Assembly (NCBI RefSeq): GCF_021401345.1
Contig: NZ_JACBGE010000001.1
Location: 334,199 to 398,198, forward strand
Length of the DNA: 64,000 bases
Direction: 5' to 3'
Source of the DNA: Hydrogenophaga sp. NFH-34
GTDB taxonomy: Bacteria > Pseudomonadota > Gammaproteobacteria > Burkholderiales > Burkholderiaceae_C
The first letter of the stretch is position 1. Each line of letters starts with the position of its first letter. Positions 51,364-60,515 of the stretch are shown piece by piece. The notes beneath the pieces are model-generated. The model ran no database searches and had not been told where the DNA came from. It saw only the letters and a program-made list of their open reading frames with translations. The translations under genes were made by a program, and so were the position numbers.

Positions 51364-52137
51364 TCAGCGGAAATCGTTTTTCCATTCACGCAGGGCGGCA
51401 AAGCAGCCGACCGCGTCGTCGGGGGTGTCGGGGGCGTGGGCCATCACCGCCTGGCGCACGGCGGGCAGCCGCGAGCGCAGGAAGGGGTTGATGGCGGTTT
51501 CGGTGGCCAGGGTGCTGGGCAGCGTGGGTTCAAGCCGCTCGCGCAGGGCCTGGCATTGGTCCGCATGATGGATCAGCGCTGCGTTGCCAGGTTCCACCGC
51601 CAGCGCGAAACGCAGGTTAGACAGCGTGTATTCGTGCGTACAGCACACCCGCGTGGCACCGGGCAGCGCGGCCAGCCGCTCCAGCGAGTCGAGCATCTGG
51701 GCCGGTGTGCCTTCAAAAAGGCGGCCGCAGCCGGCTGAAAACAGGGTGTCGCCACAGAACAGCAGCGGGGCGCCATCCACCGCGTCGGCGTACCAGGCGA
51801 TGTGGCCGGCTGTGTGGCCAGGCACGTCGATGACCTGAAAGGGAATCCCCAGCACCGCCACCGTCTGGCCGCCCTGCACACGTTCCACCGGTTCGGGCAG
51901 TGCTTCGAGCGCGGGGCCGAGCACGCGCGCACCCGTGCGTTCGCGCAGGGCCGCCACGCCGCCAACGTGGTCGCCGTGGTGGTGGGTGATCAGGATGGTG
52001 TCGAGCTGAAGCGAGCGCTGCGCCAGCCAGGCCAGCACGCCTTCGGATTCACCCGGGTCCACCACCAGGGCACGCTGCCCGTCGTGCAGGATCCAGATGT
52101 AGTTGTCCGAGAGGGCTGGCAGGGGAAAGAGCGTCAT
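51364..52137 (-). CDS. gloB: Hydroxyacylglutathione hydrolase (glyoxalase II)
   Basis: A 257-residue metallo-beta-lactamase-fold enzyme that hydrolyses S-lactoylglutathione in methylglyoxal detoxification. The start is the ATG at 52137, giving MTLFPLPALSDNYIWIL, the usual GloB N-terminus; a longer in-frame reading has no family similarity. The binuclear metal site T-H-H-H-G-D-H-V-G-G and later H-T-A-G-H, F-C-G-D-T-L-F-S-A-G-C-G-R-L-F-E-G and C-C-T-H-E-Y-T are all present. It diverges from the methyltransferase gene. Confidence 0.96.
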   Translation of the reverse strand: MTLFPLPALSDNYIWILHDGQRALVVDPGESEGVLAWLAQRSLQLDTILITHHHGDHVGGVAALRERTGARVLGPALEALPEPVERVQGGQTVAVLGIPFQVIDVPGHTAGHIAWYADAVDGAPLLFCGDTLFSAGCGRLFEGTPAQMLDSLERLAALPGATRVCCTHEYTLSNLRFALAVEPGNAALIHHADQCQALRERLEPTLPSTLATETAINPFLRSRLPAVRQAVMAHAPDTPDDAVGCFAALREWKNDFR

Positions 52138-52264
52138 GCGTCGGCGGGCGTCTGGGGGCAAAAGGCCGGGATGGGCGAAGGCACCGGGGTGCGTGTAGAG
52201 TTCGCAGCAGCCTGACTGGGCCGGCCCGAAGGCCGCCGGCGGGCGACGAACCCGAACACGATTC

Positions 52265-53149
52265 ATGCCGCCTGCGATTATAAGTTTGCCCCTCTGGTTC
52301 CAGACCCCTCCCGGGCGCTATCTGCTGGCCTGGGAGCAGGCGCAGTTTGACCGGGCGGTGGCCGACATTTTTGGTTTCAATGCCTTGCAGCTGGGCCTGC
52401 CCCAGCTCGACGCGCTGGCGGCCAATCGCATGCCGCACCGCTGGCGGGCCTTGCCCGAAGAGGCGCTGACGCCGACCCCGCCTCCCGGCGGTTTGCAGAC
52501 CCAGGAGGGCGGACGGCGCGTGGATGGCGCAGACAGCGGCCACGCCGGCGTGGCCTGGGGCGGCGTGGCCGATCCCGATGGCGCCCTGCCTCAGGTGGCG
52601 CTGGTGACCGACGCTGCCGCACTGCCGTTTCCGGAGGCCAGTCTCGACCTCGTGGCGCTGCCGCACACGCTGGAGCTCAGCGCCGATCCGCACCAGGTGC
52701 TGCGCGAAGTCGAGCGCGTGCTGCGCCCCGAAGGCCGTGTGGTGGTGTGCGGGCTCAACCCGGCCAGCCTCTGGGGCATGCGGCAGGCGCGGGCCCGCTG
52801 GGCGCGCGGCCTCGGGATTTCCGCCTTCGGCCTGGGCCATCCCTACCTGCCGGAGACGGGGGATTTCATCGGCCCCTGGCGTTTGCGCGACTGGTTGCGG
52901 CTGATGGGCTTCGAGGTTGAGCACGAGCGTTTTGGCGGCTACCGTCCCGGTGTGCGCACCGACAAGTGGTTGCAGCGCTGGGCCTGGATGGACGGCGCGG
53001 GCGGGCGCTGGTGGCCGATCTTCGGCGCGTTCTATTGTGTGGTCGCGGTCAAGCGCGTGCGCGGCATGCGCCTGCTGGGCCCGGCCTGGAAACCCCGCCG
53101 GGTGCCGGCGGCGGCGCCCGTGTCCGTGGCCAATCGCGACACGGTCTGA
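52265..53149 (+). CDS. Class I SAM-dependent methyltransferase
   Basis: A 294-residue protein with a recognisable post-I region of the Rossmann methyltransferase fold (D-A-A-A-L-P-F-P-E-A-S-L-D-L-V-A-L-P-H-T-L-E) and the strand L-R-P-E-G-R-V-V-V-C-G-L-N-P-A-S-L-W-G. The first part is unusual, with a long Pro/Gly-rich insert between about residues 70 and 105 where motif I would be, so the SAM-binding glycine loop is not clear. The genomic position next to gloB and rnhA is common in Burkholderiales. Substrate unknown. rnhA follows 18 bases later. Confidence 0.82.
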   Translation: MPPAIISLPLWFQTPPGRYLLAWEQAQFDRAVADIFGFNALQLGLPQLDALAANRMPHRWRALPEEALTPTPPPGGLQTQEGGRRVDGADSGHAGVAWGGVADPDGALPQVALVTDAAALPFPEASLDLVALPHTLELSADPHQVLREVERVLRPEGRVVVCGLNPASLWGMRQARARWARGLGISAFGLGHPYLPETGDFIGPWRLRDWLRLMGFEVEHERFGGYRPGVRTDKWLQRWAWMDGAGGRWWPIFGAFYCVVAVKRVRGMRLLGPAWKPRRVPAAAPVSVANRDTV

Positions 53150-53167
53150 TTTTTTCTGGAGTGTTTT

Positions 53168-53608
53168 TTGAGTCTGAATCACGTGGTGATGTACACCGAT
53201 GGCGCCTGCAAGGGCAACCCCGGCCCCGGCGGCTGGGGGGTCTACCTGAAGGCCGGCGCGCATGAAAAGGAGCTGTGGGGGGGGGAGCGGGTGACGACCA
53301 ACAACCGCATGGAGCTGATGGCGGTGATTGAAGGCCTCTCGGCGCTCAAGCGGCCGTGCCAGGTGGCGCTCTACCTCGACAGCCAATACGTGCGCAAGGG
53401 CATCACCGAGTGGATTCACGGCTGGAAGAAAAAAGGCTGGCTCACGGCCGACAAGAAGCCGGTGAAGAACGCCGATCTCTGGCAGCGCCTGGACGCCCTG
53501 GTGCACGACGGCGTGCACCACATTGAATGGCACTGGGTCAAGGGCCACGCCGGTGATCCCGGCAACGAGCGGGCCGACGCGCTGGCCAACCGCGGCGTGC
53601 CGGCGTAG
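53168..53608 (+). CDS. rnhA: Ribonuclease HI
   Basis: A 146-residue enzyme that removes RNA from RNA-DNA hybrids. All four catalytic residues can be seen: Asp in [16 protein letters not shown], Glu in N-N-R-M-E-L-M-A, Asp in L-Y-L-D-S-Q-Y-V and Asp near the end in G-N-E-R-A-D. The start is probably the TTG at 53168, since CTGGAG lies at the right distance and the protein then has normal length; GTG codons 5 and 6 are alternatives. The 180 bases following it, to 53789, contain no clear gene. Confidence 0.96.
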   Translation: MSLNHVVMYTDGACKGNPGPGGWGVYLKAGAHEKELWGGERVTTNNRMELMAVIEGLSALKRPCQVALYLDSQYVRKGITEWIHGWKKKGWLTADKKPVKNADLWQRLDALVHDGVHHIEWHWVKGHAGDPGNERADALANRGVPA

Positions 53609-53788
53609 CGGCTTTCGCGCCACCAGTGCCGCCGTGGAGGGGAACCGTTGGGAGGCCAGTGGGGCAGCGCGGTGGCGGGGCATTGAACTTGTCATGCCGA
53701 ATCTGTATCAGCGCTGATACATTGCACCGTTGCTGCCGCGGCCGAATGGGCCGTGCTCGCCACTTTCCCACCGCCATTTCCCCACACC

Positions 53789-54997
53789 ATGGCCAGAAAA
53801 ACCACCTACACCTGGGTCGCCGTCGGCGGCATCGCTATCGCTTCCGCCGCTGCCTGGTGGTTCCAGCAGCAGCCCGCGGATGCCCGCAAGGGCGCGGTTG
53901 GTGCGCCTGCGGCGGCGGGACCGGCCGCAGGCGGTGGCGGGTTGCCCGGCGTCGAGGTGGCCCGGGTGCAGACGGTCAGTCTGCGTGACGACGCGCAGTC
54001 GGTGGGCACGCTGCGATCGCGCCAGAGCGTCACGCTGCGGCCCGAGGTCGCCGGGCGCATTGCCGCCATCGCCTTCACCGAAGGCGCGCGCGTGCGCAAG
54101 GGCCAGACGCTGGTGCAGCTCGACGACGTGCTTCAGCGGGCCGAGCTGACCCAGGCCCAGGCGCAGCTGTCGATTGCCCAGGCCAACCTCAAGCGCAACG
54201 AGGAACTGGTGGCTCAGGCCTTCGTGGCCCAGCGCGTGCTGGACGAAAGCCGCGCCGCGCTGCAGGTGGCGCAAGCGCAGGTGGCCCTGGCCCAGGCCCG
54301 CCTGGCGCGCATGCGCATCGCCGCGCCCTTCGATGGCACGGTGGGGCTGCGCAACATCAACCTGGGCGAGTACGTCAAGGATGGGGCCGACCTGGTGAAC
54401 ATCGAGGACACCTCGCAGCTCACGGTGGACTTCCGCCTGCCCGAGCGCTACCAGACCCGCATCGCGCCCGGCCAGGCGGTGCAGGTGCAGGTGGACGCCT
54501 TGCCGGGGCGCGCCTTCGACGCGCGCGTGCAGGCGGTGGACCCGCTGCTCGATGCCAATGGCCGGTCGCTGCTGGTGCGCGCCACCATGCCACCGGCCCC
54601 CGGCGGCGAACTGCGCCCCGGTATGTTTGCGCGCGTGACGACGGTGTTTTCGGTCAACGAGGCGGCGCTGGTGGTGCCCGAAGAGGCCATCGTGCCGCAG
54701 GGCGGCAAGCAGTACGTGATCAAGCTGGTCCGGGAGGGCGAGGGCGATGCGAGCAAGCTGGTGTCCCAGCGTGCGGAGGTGCTGATCGGCGTGCGGCGCG
54801 GCGCGCAGGTGGAAATCACGCGGGGCCTGGGAGAAGGCGACACCGTGGTCGTGGCCGGGCAGCAGCGCCTGCAGCGCGACGGCACCGCCGTGCGGGTGGT
54901 GGACATGAACCGCCCGGGCGGAGCGCCCGCTGGCCAGGGTACCGATGCCGCCAAACCCGCTGCTCCGCAAGGGGCCAAGGCCCCGGCTGCGGGCTGA
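53789..54997 (+). CDS. RND efflux periplasmic adaptor subunit (MFP family)
   Basis: A 402-residue periplasmic adaptor with an N-terminal signal/anchor (about residues 7-24). The mature part has the lipoyl halves, first with V-T-L-R-P-E-V-A-G-R-I-A-A-I and V-Q-L-D-D, then an alpha hairpin rich in Ala/Gln (about 100-165), then the second lipoyl half with I-A-A-P-F-D-G-T-V-G-L and the beta-barrel domain. It bridges the RND pump and an outer-membrane channel. The ATG at 53789 is used. The pump gene follows 30 bases later. No outer-membrane channel gene is present in the window. Confidence 0.9.
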   Translation: MARKTTYTWVAVGGIAIASAAAWWFQQQPADARKGAVGAPAAAGPAAGGGGLPGVEVARVQTVSLRDDAQSVGTLRSRQSVTLRPEVAGRIAAIAFTEGARVRKGQTLVQLDDVLQRAELTQAQAQLSIAQANLKRNEELVAQAFVAQRVLDESRAALQVAQAQVALAQARLARMRIAAPFDGTVGLRNINLGEYVKDGADLVNIEDTSQLTVDFRLPERYQTRIAPGQAVQVQVDALPGRAFDARVQAVDPLLDANGRSLLVRATMPPAPGGELRPGMFARVTTVFSVNEAALVVPEEAIVPQGGKQYVIKLVREGEGDASKLVSQRAEVLIGVRRGAQVEITRGLGEGDTVVVAGQQRLQRDGTAVRVVDMNRPGGAPAGQGTDAAKPAAPQGAKAPAAG

Positions 54998-55027
54998 TAC
55001 CGAACGACCCGTCCAGGAGACCGCCCC

Positions 55028-58000
55028 ATGCAGTTGCCCGAACTGTCGATCCGTCGCCCGGTGTTCGCCAGCGTGCTGTCGATGCTGATCCTGCTGGTGG
55101 GCCTGGTGGCCTTCCAGGGGCTCACCGTGCGCGAGTACCCGAAGATCGACGAACCCACCGTCACCGTCAGCACCACCTTCAGCGGCGCCTCCAGCGAGGT
55201 GGTGGAGTCGCAGGTCACCAAACCGCTGGAGGATTCCATCGCCGGCATCGAAGGGGTGGACCTCATCACCTCGATCAGCCGCCAGGAACGCAGCCAGATC
55301 ACGGTGCGTTTTGCGCTCTCGCGCGACCCCGATTCGGCCGCGGCCGATGTGCGCGACAAGGTCAGCCGGGTGCGCCAGCGCCTGCCGCAGGGCATTGACG
55401 AGCCGGTGATCGCCAAGGTCGAGGCCGACGCCTTTCCGGTGATCTGGCTCGCGCTGACCTCCGACACCCACAGCGCCTTGCAGCTGTCCGACCTGGCCAA
55501 CCGCATTGCCAAACCGGTGCTGCAGACCGCGCCCGGCGCGGCCGAAGTGCGGGTGTATGGCGAGCGCAAGTATTCGATGCGCGTGTGGATCGATCCGGAC
55601 CGGCTGGCCGCCTACGCGCTTACGGTGCAGGACGTGGAGGACGCGCTGCGCCGCTCCAACCTTGAAGTGCCGGCCGGGCGCATCGAGAGCAGCCAGCGCG
55701 AATTCAACGTGACCGCCGCGACCGACCTGCGCACGCCCGAGCAGTTCCGCGACATGACCATCCGCACCGTCAACGGCTTGCCGGTGCGGCTCGGCGATGT
55801 GGCCCGGGTGGAGCAAGGGCCACAGGACGAGCGCAGTTCGGTCCGCCTCAATGGGCGCGATTCGGTGTCGCTGGGCGTGATCCGCCAGGCCACGGCCAAC
55901 CCGCTGGAGCTGTCGGCGGGCGTGCGCACCCTGCTGGAGAAGGTCAAGGCCGACCTGCCGCCGGGCATCGGCGTGGACATCGCCAACGACAACTCGGTCT
56001 TCATCGACCGTTCGATCAAGGCGGTCTACACCACCATCGCCGAGGCGGTGGTGCTGGTGGCCCTGGTGATCTTCGTGTTCCTGCGCACGCTGCGCGCCTC
56101 CATCATTCCGCTGGTGACCATCCCCATCAGCCTGATCGGCGCCTTCGCGCTGATGGCGCTGTTCGGCTTTTCCATCAACACGCTCACGCTGCTGGCCCTG
56201 GTGCTCGCCATCGGGCTGGTGGTGGACGACGCCATCGTGGTGCTGGAGAACATCTACCGCCACATCGAAGAAGGCATGAAGCCCTTTGAAGCCGCCATCC
56301 AGGGCGGTCGCGAAATCGGCTTTGCCGTGATCGCGATGACCCTGACGCTGGCCGCGGTGTACGCGCCGCTGGCGTTCACGCCGGGGCGCACCGGGCGGCT
56401 GTTCGCCGAATTTGCGCTGGCCCTGGCCGGCGCGGTGGTGGTGTCGGGCTTCGTGGCGCTGACGCTCTCGCCCATGCTGTGTTCCAAACTGCTGCGCCAC
56501 AACCCGAAGCCGAACGCTTTCGACCGCGGCATGGAGCGGGTGCTGGTGGCCATCACCAATGTATACAGCGCCGCGCTGGCCGCCAGCCTGAAGGTGCGCT
56601 GGCTGGTGGTGGGCGTGATGGTGGCGAGTGCGGTGGGCAGCTGGTGGCTGTTGCAGCACACGCGCCAGGAGCTGGCGCCCATCGAGGACCGCGGCGTGAT
56701 CCTGGCCAACATCAACGGCCCCGATGGCGCCACCCTGGCCTACACGCGGCGCTATGCCGAAGCGATCGAACGCATCGGTCAGGACTATCCCGAGTTCGAC
56801 CGCATCTTTGCCAACATCGGCAACCCGACCGTGGCCCAGGGCTCGGTCTTCCTGCGTGCCAAGCCCTGGGAGGAGCGCGACCGCTCCATGCAGGAGATCG
56901 CGCGCGAGATCGCGCCGCGCATGGCGGCGCTGCCGGGCATCAGCGCCTTTCCGATCACGCCACCGTCGCTCGGGCAGGGCTTCCGCGAGCGCCCCATCAA
57001 CTACGTGATCGTCACCTCCGACAGCTACGACAACCTTTCGCGCGTGGTGCGCCGCTTCCAGGACGAAATGGCCAAGCACCCGGGCTTCGTGCAGGTGGAC
57101 ACCGACCTGCGGCTGAACAAGCCCGAGATCCGCATGGACGTGGACCGCGAGCGCGCGGCCGACATGGGCGTGAGCGTGGACGCCATCGCCCGCACCGTGG
57201 AAACCCTGCTGGGCGGGCGCACCGTCACCCGCTACAAGCAGGGCGGCGAGCAGTACGACGTGGTGGTGCAGACCGACAGCCTGCAGCGCAGCGCGCCGGA
57301 AGACATCGACCGCCTGTTCGTGCGCGGCCGCAACGACGCCATGATTCCGCTGGCCTCGCTGGTGAAGGTCAGCGAGGTGGTGGTGCCGCGCGAACTCAAC
57401 CACTTCGGCCAGCGTCGCAGTGCGTCCATCACCGCCAACCTCGGGCCCGAGCTGGCGCTGGGCGACGCGCTCAACATCATGGACGGCATCGCGCGCGACG
57501 TGCTCCCGCCCGGCTACACCACCGACGTCAATGGCCAGAGCCGCGAGTTCCGCAACTCGTCGGGCTCGCTGGCGCTGGTGTTCGCGCTCTCGCTGCTTTT
57601 CATCTACCTGGTGCTGGCCGCGCAGTTCGAGAGTTTTGTCGACCCTTTCATCATCATGCTCAGCGTGCCGCTGTCCATGCTGGGGGCGCTGCTGGCGCTC
57701 AAGTTCGCGGGGGGGACGCTCAACGTGTTCAGCCAGATCGGGCTCATCACCCTGGTGGGCCTGATCACCAAACACGGCATCCTGATCGTGGAGTTTTCCA
57801 ACCAACTTCGTGAGCAGGGGCGCTCCAAGCTGGCGGCGGTGCAGGAGGCGGCGGCCCTGCGCCTGCGCCCGATCCTGATGACCACCGGGGCCATGGTGCT
57901 GGGGGCGATCCCGCTCGCGCTGGCCAGTGGCGCCGGCGCGGAAAGCCGCCAGCAGATCGGCTGGGTGATCGTGGGGGGCATGTCGCTGGGCACGCTGCTG

Positions 58001-58120
58001 ACGGTGTTCGTGGTGCCCACCATGTACATGCTGCTGGCGCGCGACCGGCACACCTCGCGGGTCCTGCCCGACGCGCCGGCCGCCAGTGCCAGCGGGCACG
58101 ACGTGCTGGTGGCCAAATGA
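55028..58120 (+). CDS. RND family efflux pump inner-membrane permease (HAE1/AcrB type)
   Basis: A 1030-residue proton-driven exporter. The standard layout is present: TM1 (about 11-33), a large periplasmic pore domain, TM2-6, a second pore domain and TM8-12. The proton-relay pair D-D in V-V-D-D-A-I-V-V-L-E-N (about 400) and the Lys in L-I-T-K-H-G-I-L-I-V (about 920) are in place. It resembles the MexF/MdtBC-like clade, so antibiotics, dyes or organic compounds are plausible substrates, but the range cannot be told. It is cotranscribed with the adaptor upstream. Confidence 0.92.
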   Translation: MQLPELSIRRPVFASVLSMLILLVGLVAFQGLTVREYPKIDEPTVTVSTTFSGASSEVVESQVTKPLEDSIAGIEGVDLITSISRQERSQITVRFALSRDPDSAAADVRDKVSRVRQRLPQGIDEPVIAKVEADAFPVIWLALTSDTHSALQLSDLANRIAKPVLQTAPGAAEVRVYGERKYSMRVWIDPDRLAAYALTVQDVEDALRRSNLEVPAGRIESSQREFNVTAATDLRTPEQFRDMTIRTVNGLPVRLGDVARVEQGPQDERSSVRLNGRDSVSLGVIRQATANPLELSAGVRTLLEKVKADLPPGIGVDIANDNSVFIDRSIKAVYTTIAEAVVLVALVIFVFLRTLRASIIPLVTIPISLIGAFALMALFGFSINTLTLLALVLAIGLVVDDAIVVLENIYRHIEEGMKPFEAAIQGGREIGFAVIAMTLTLAAVYAPLAFTPGRTGRLFAEFALALAGAVVVSGFVALTLSPMLCSKLLRHNPKPNAFDRGMERVLVAITNVYSAALAASLKVRWLVVGVMVASAVGSWWLLQHTRQELAPIEDRGVILANINGPDGATLAYTRRYAEAIERIGQDYPEFDRIFANIGNPTVAQGSVFLRAKPWEERDRSMQEIAREIAPRMAALPGISAFPITPPSLGQGFRERPINYVIVTSDSYDNLSRVVRRFQDEMAKHPGFVQVDTDLRLNKPEIRMDVDRERAADMGVSVDAIARTVETLLGGRTVTRYKQGGEQYDVVVQTDSLQRSAPEDIDRLFVRGRNDAMIPLASLVKVSEVVVPRELNHFGQRRSASITANLGPELALGDALNIMDGIARDVLPPGYTTDVNGQSREFRNSSGSLALVFALSLLFIYLVLAAQFESFVDPFIIMLSVPLSMLGALLALKFAGGTLNVFSQIGLITLVGLITKHGILIVEFSNQLREQGRSKLAAVQEAAALRLRPILMTTGAMVLGAIPLALASGAGAESRQQIGWVIVGGMSLGTLLTVFVVPTMYMLLARDRHTSRVLPDAPAASASGHDVLVAK

Positions 58121-58225
58121 TCTGACGCCGGTGCCACGGGCGCCGCGGGCTCGCCACAGCCGGTGGCTTCAGGGCAGAATCCGGAGGGTGTGCTGTTTGC
58201 TGGCGGCAGAGGAGGCGCCACGACC

Positions 58226-58510
58226 ATGATCACCATCCGCATCCGGCGCTTTTCGCCCCACCAGAACGCCAAGGTGTTCGCCGTGCTGTCCACCGTGGGC
58301 GTCGCCATCTTCGTGTGGCCGTTCTGGCTCTTCCTGGGCAGTTCGGCCCCGTGGGAAGCGCAGCACCTGCACTGGTTTGTGTGGCTGGCGCCGCTGTTCT
58401 ATTTCGTGATGACCTACCTGACTGTGTTCATCGGCTGCCTGGTCTTCAACCTGTTCAGTTCGTTCACCGGCGGGATCGAGGTCGGGGTGACCGAGCTGCC
58501 GTCTTCCTGA
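58226..58510 (+). CDS. Small inner-membrane protein of unknown function
   Basis: A 94-residue protein with two predicted membrane helices (about residues 17-38 and 50-75) and a cytoplasmic N-terminus beginning MITIRIRRFSPHQNAKVFAV. It resembles small uncharacterised DUF-type membrane proteins of Burkholderiales; I do not recognise a function. The start at 58226 has AGAGGAGG at a good distance, whereas a longer reading to 58163 has none. It lies 105 bases after the RND pump and runs convergently to moeA. Confidence 0.7.
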   Translation: MITIRIRRFSPHQNAKVFAVLSTVGVAIFVWPFWLFLGSSAPWEAQHLHWFVWLAPLFYFVMTYLTVFIGCLVFNLFSSFTGGIEVGVTELPSS

Positions 58511-58532
58511 GGCCCGGCGCGGGCCGGGCACG

Positions 58533-59828
58533 TCAGAGCAGGCCGTCGAACAGCAGCACGTCGACGCTGTCGCCGGCGGCCACGGGGCCCTGGTCATGGG
58601 CCAGCACGATCAGCGCGTTGGCTTCGAGCATGGAGCGCAGCACCCCCGATCCCTGGTGCTCGGCCGGGGTGGCGGTCAGGCGGCCGTCGGTCTGGCGCTG
58701 GACCAGCGCGCGCAGGTACTCGGTGCGGCCAGGCCGCTTTTTCAGCGCGGCGGTGCAGTGTGCCGGCACCGGCAGTGGCACCTGGGGCGTTGCGCCCATG
58801 AGGCGCTGCAGCGCCGGGCGCACGATCATCAGAAAACTCACCATGGCCGCCACCGGGTTGCCCGGCAGGCCGAACAGACAGGTCGGGGTGCGCGCGGTGG
58901 CGGTGTCTCCGGCGGGCAGTACGCCGGCGGCGAACGGCCGGCCGGGCCGCATGGCCAGGTGGCAGAAGGCGACCTGGCCCAGGCGCTGCATCAGTTGCCG
59001 CGTGTGGTCGGCATCGCCGGCACCGACACCGCCGCTGGTGAGGATTGCGTCGGCCTCGTTGGCGGCGCGGCGGAAGGCGGCTTCGATGGCGGCCGGCTCG
59101 TCGGGCACGACGCCGAGGTCGATCACCTCCGCACCCAGGCGGGTGAGCAGCGCCCGCAGGGTGTGGCGGTTGCTGTCGTAGATGGTGCCCGGGTGCGCGG
59201 GCGCGCCGGGCTCCAGCAGTTCGTTGCCGGTGGACAGGCAGGCCACCCGCAGCCGGCGTACCACCGGCACGCGGTTCAGGCCCAGGCTGGCCAGCAGGCC
59301 CAGCGCGGCGGGCCCGATCGTCAGGCCCGCGGGCAGGGCGCTGTGGCCGGCGCGCAGGTCTTCCCCGCGGCAGCGGCGGTGGCTGCCCGGTGCCACGGTG
59401 TCGGCCGGCAGGTGCAGGGTGTTGCCTTCGATCTGCACCCGTTCATGGGGCACGACGGTGTCGGCCCCTTCGGGCATCACCGCGCCGGTCATGATGCGCA
59501 CGCATTCGCCCGCGCCCAGGCGCGCGGCGGCGGGGCCGCCGGCCAGCACCGTGTGCGGCACCACCCGCAGGCGCAGGGCTTCGCCGGGCCGCAGGGCGGC
59601 GCCAGCGAACGCATAGCCGTCCATGGCCGCGTTGTCGTGCGGTGGCACGTCGACCGGGGACACCACGTCCTCGGCCAGCACACGCCCGAGTGCCTGCACC
59701 AGGCGCACCTGCTCGCGCTCGGTCAGCGGTTGCACGCATTGCAGCAGCGCTTCGCGCACGGCGGGCACGGGCAGATCGGCGAGGTGGGCGGCCAGCAGGG
59801 CTTGCAGCGGCCGGTCGGTCGGGGTCAT
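58533..59828 (-). CDS. moeA: Molybdopterin molybdenumtransferase MoeA
   Basis: A 431-residue enzyme that inserts molybdate into adenylated molybdopterin. The conserved N-terminal D-N-A-A-M-D-G-Y-A, the M-T-G-A-V-M-P-E-G-A-D-T-V-V-P-H-E segment, and G-G-V-G-A-G-D-A-D-H-T and L-F-G-L-P-G-N-P-V-A-A in the catalytic third domain are present. Its ATG overlaps the mobA stop (ATGA), so the order of translation is moaA, mobA, moeA on the minus strand. Confidence 0.97.
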   Translation of the reverse strand: MTPTDRPLQALLAAHLADLPVPAVREALLQCVQPLTEREQVRLVQALGRVLAEDVVSPVDVPPHDNAAMDGYAFAGAALRPGEALRLRVVPHTVLAGGPAAARLGAGECVRIMTGAVMPEGADTVVPHERVQIEGNTLHLPADTVAPGSHRRCRGEDLRAGHSALPAGLTIGPAALGLLASLGLNRVPVVRRLRVACLSTGNELLEPGAPAHPGTIYDSNRHTLRALLTRLGAEVIDLGVVPDEPAAIEAAFRRAANEADAILTSGGVGAGDADHTRQLMQRLGQVAFCHLAMRPGRPFAAGVLPAGDTATARTPTCLFGLPGNPVAAMVSFLMIVRPALQRLMGATPQVPLPVPAHCTAALKKRPGRTEYLRALVQRQTDGRLTATPAEHQGSGVLRSMLEANALIVLAHDQGPVAAGDSVDVLLFDGLL

Positions 59829-60496
59829 GGATGGCGCGTGTGTTCCAGGGCCTGCAGCTCGGCCAGGGTGTTGAGGTTGGTGAAGGCTTGCGGTGGGGTG
59901 TCGCCGGGGCCAAAGACCTGCGTGCGGGTGTCCAGGCCCGCCAGCCAGAGGCCGACTTTGCGCCCGCCCGCCTGCAGGAAACGGCTCAGATTGTCGCGCA
60001 GCCCGGGGTCGGCCGCGTGCAGCAGGCCGAAGGTGGGTTGCAGGCGGGGCGGGGCGGCCGGGTCGTCGGCAGCGGCACGCAGCGTGATCGCGGCGGGCAT
60101 GGGGGCGTGGGCCAGGGCCGCCAGCCGCATGGCCAGGTTCAGCGGAAACGCCGGCACGTCGCAGGGCACGACCAGCAGCCAGGGCGTGGTGCAGTGCGCC
60201 AGGCCGGCCAGGAAGCCGGCCAGCGGGCCGGGATGCGCCGGCACGCCTTCGGGCAAAGCGTCGGGCCAGACCGGGTGTCCCCAGGCCGCGTAGTCCGGCA
60301 GGTGCCGGTTGGCGTTCAGCGCCACGGGCCCGATCAGGCCGCCTTGTTGGGCCTGCAGGCGTTGCAGGGCGTGCAAGGCCAGCGGCTGCGACCGGAAGCG
60401 TTGCAGGCCCTTGTCGGCGCCGCCCATGCGCAGGCCCTGGCCACCGGCCAGGACGAGGCCGGTGATGGCGCCCGGTGCGATCGGTGAATCGGTCAC
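59825..60496 (-). CDS. mobA: Molybdenum cofactor guanylyltransferase MobA
   Basis: A 223-residue GTP-binding enzyme that makes the guanine dinucleotide form of the molybdenum cofactor. Its nucleotide-binding N-terminus (G-L-V-L-A-G-G-Q-G-L-R-M-G-G-A-D-K-G) is the MobA signature, and the V-V-P-C-D-V-P-A-F-P motif follows. It lies 19 bases after moaA and overlaps moeA. Confidence 0.95.
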   Translation of the reverse strand: MTDSPIAPGAITGLVLAGGQGLRMGGADKGLQRFRSQPLALHALQRLQAQQGGLIGPVALNANRHLPDYAAWGHPVWPDALPEGVPAHPGPLAGFLAGLAHCTTPWLLVVPCDVPAFPLNLAMRLAALAHAPMPAAITLRAAADDPAAPPRLQPTFGLLHAADPGLRDNLSRFLQAGGRKVGLWLAGLDTRTQVFGPGDTPPQAFTNLNTLAELQALEHTRHP

Positions 60497-60515
60497 CTGC
60501 GAAGCGCGGCGCCCT

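Noticed and set aside
53708..58099. Minus-strand open frame of 1463 codons opposite the RND adaptor and pump
   Set aside because: It is the antisense of two well-recognised genes, is rich in His/Gly/Gln/Arg as expected for shadow frames in GC-rich DNA, and matches no family.
58163..58225. Longer N-terminus for the small membrane protein
   Set aside because: No ribosome-binding site precedes it, while the ATG at 58226 has a strong one and gives a normal membrane-protein start.
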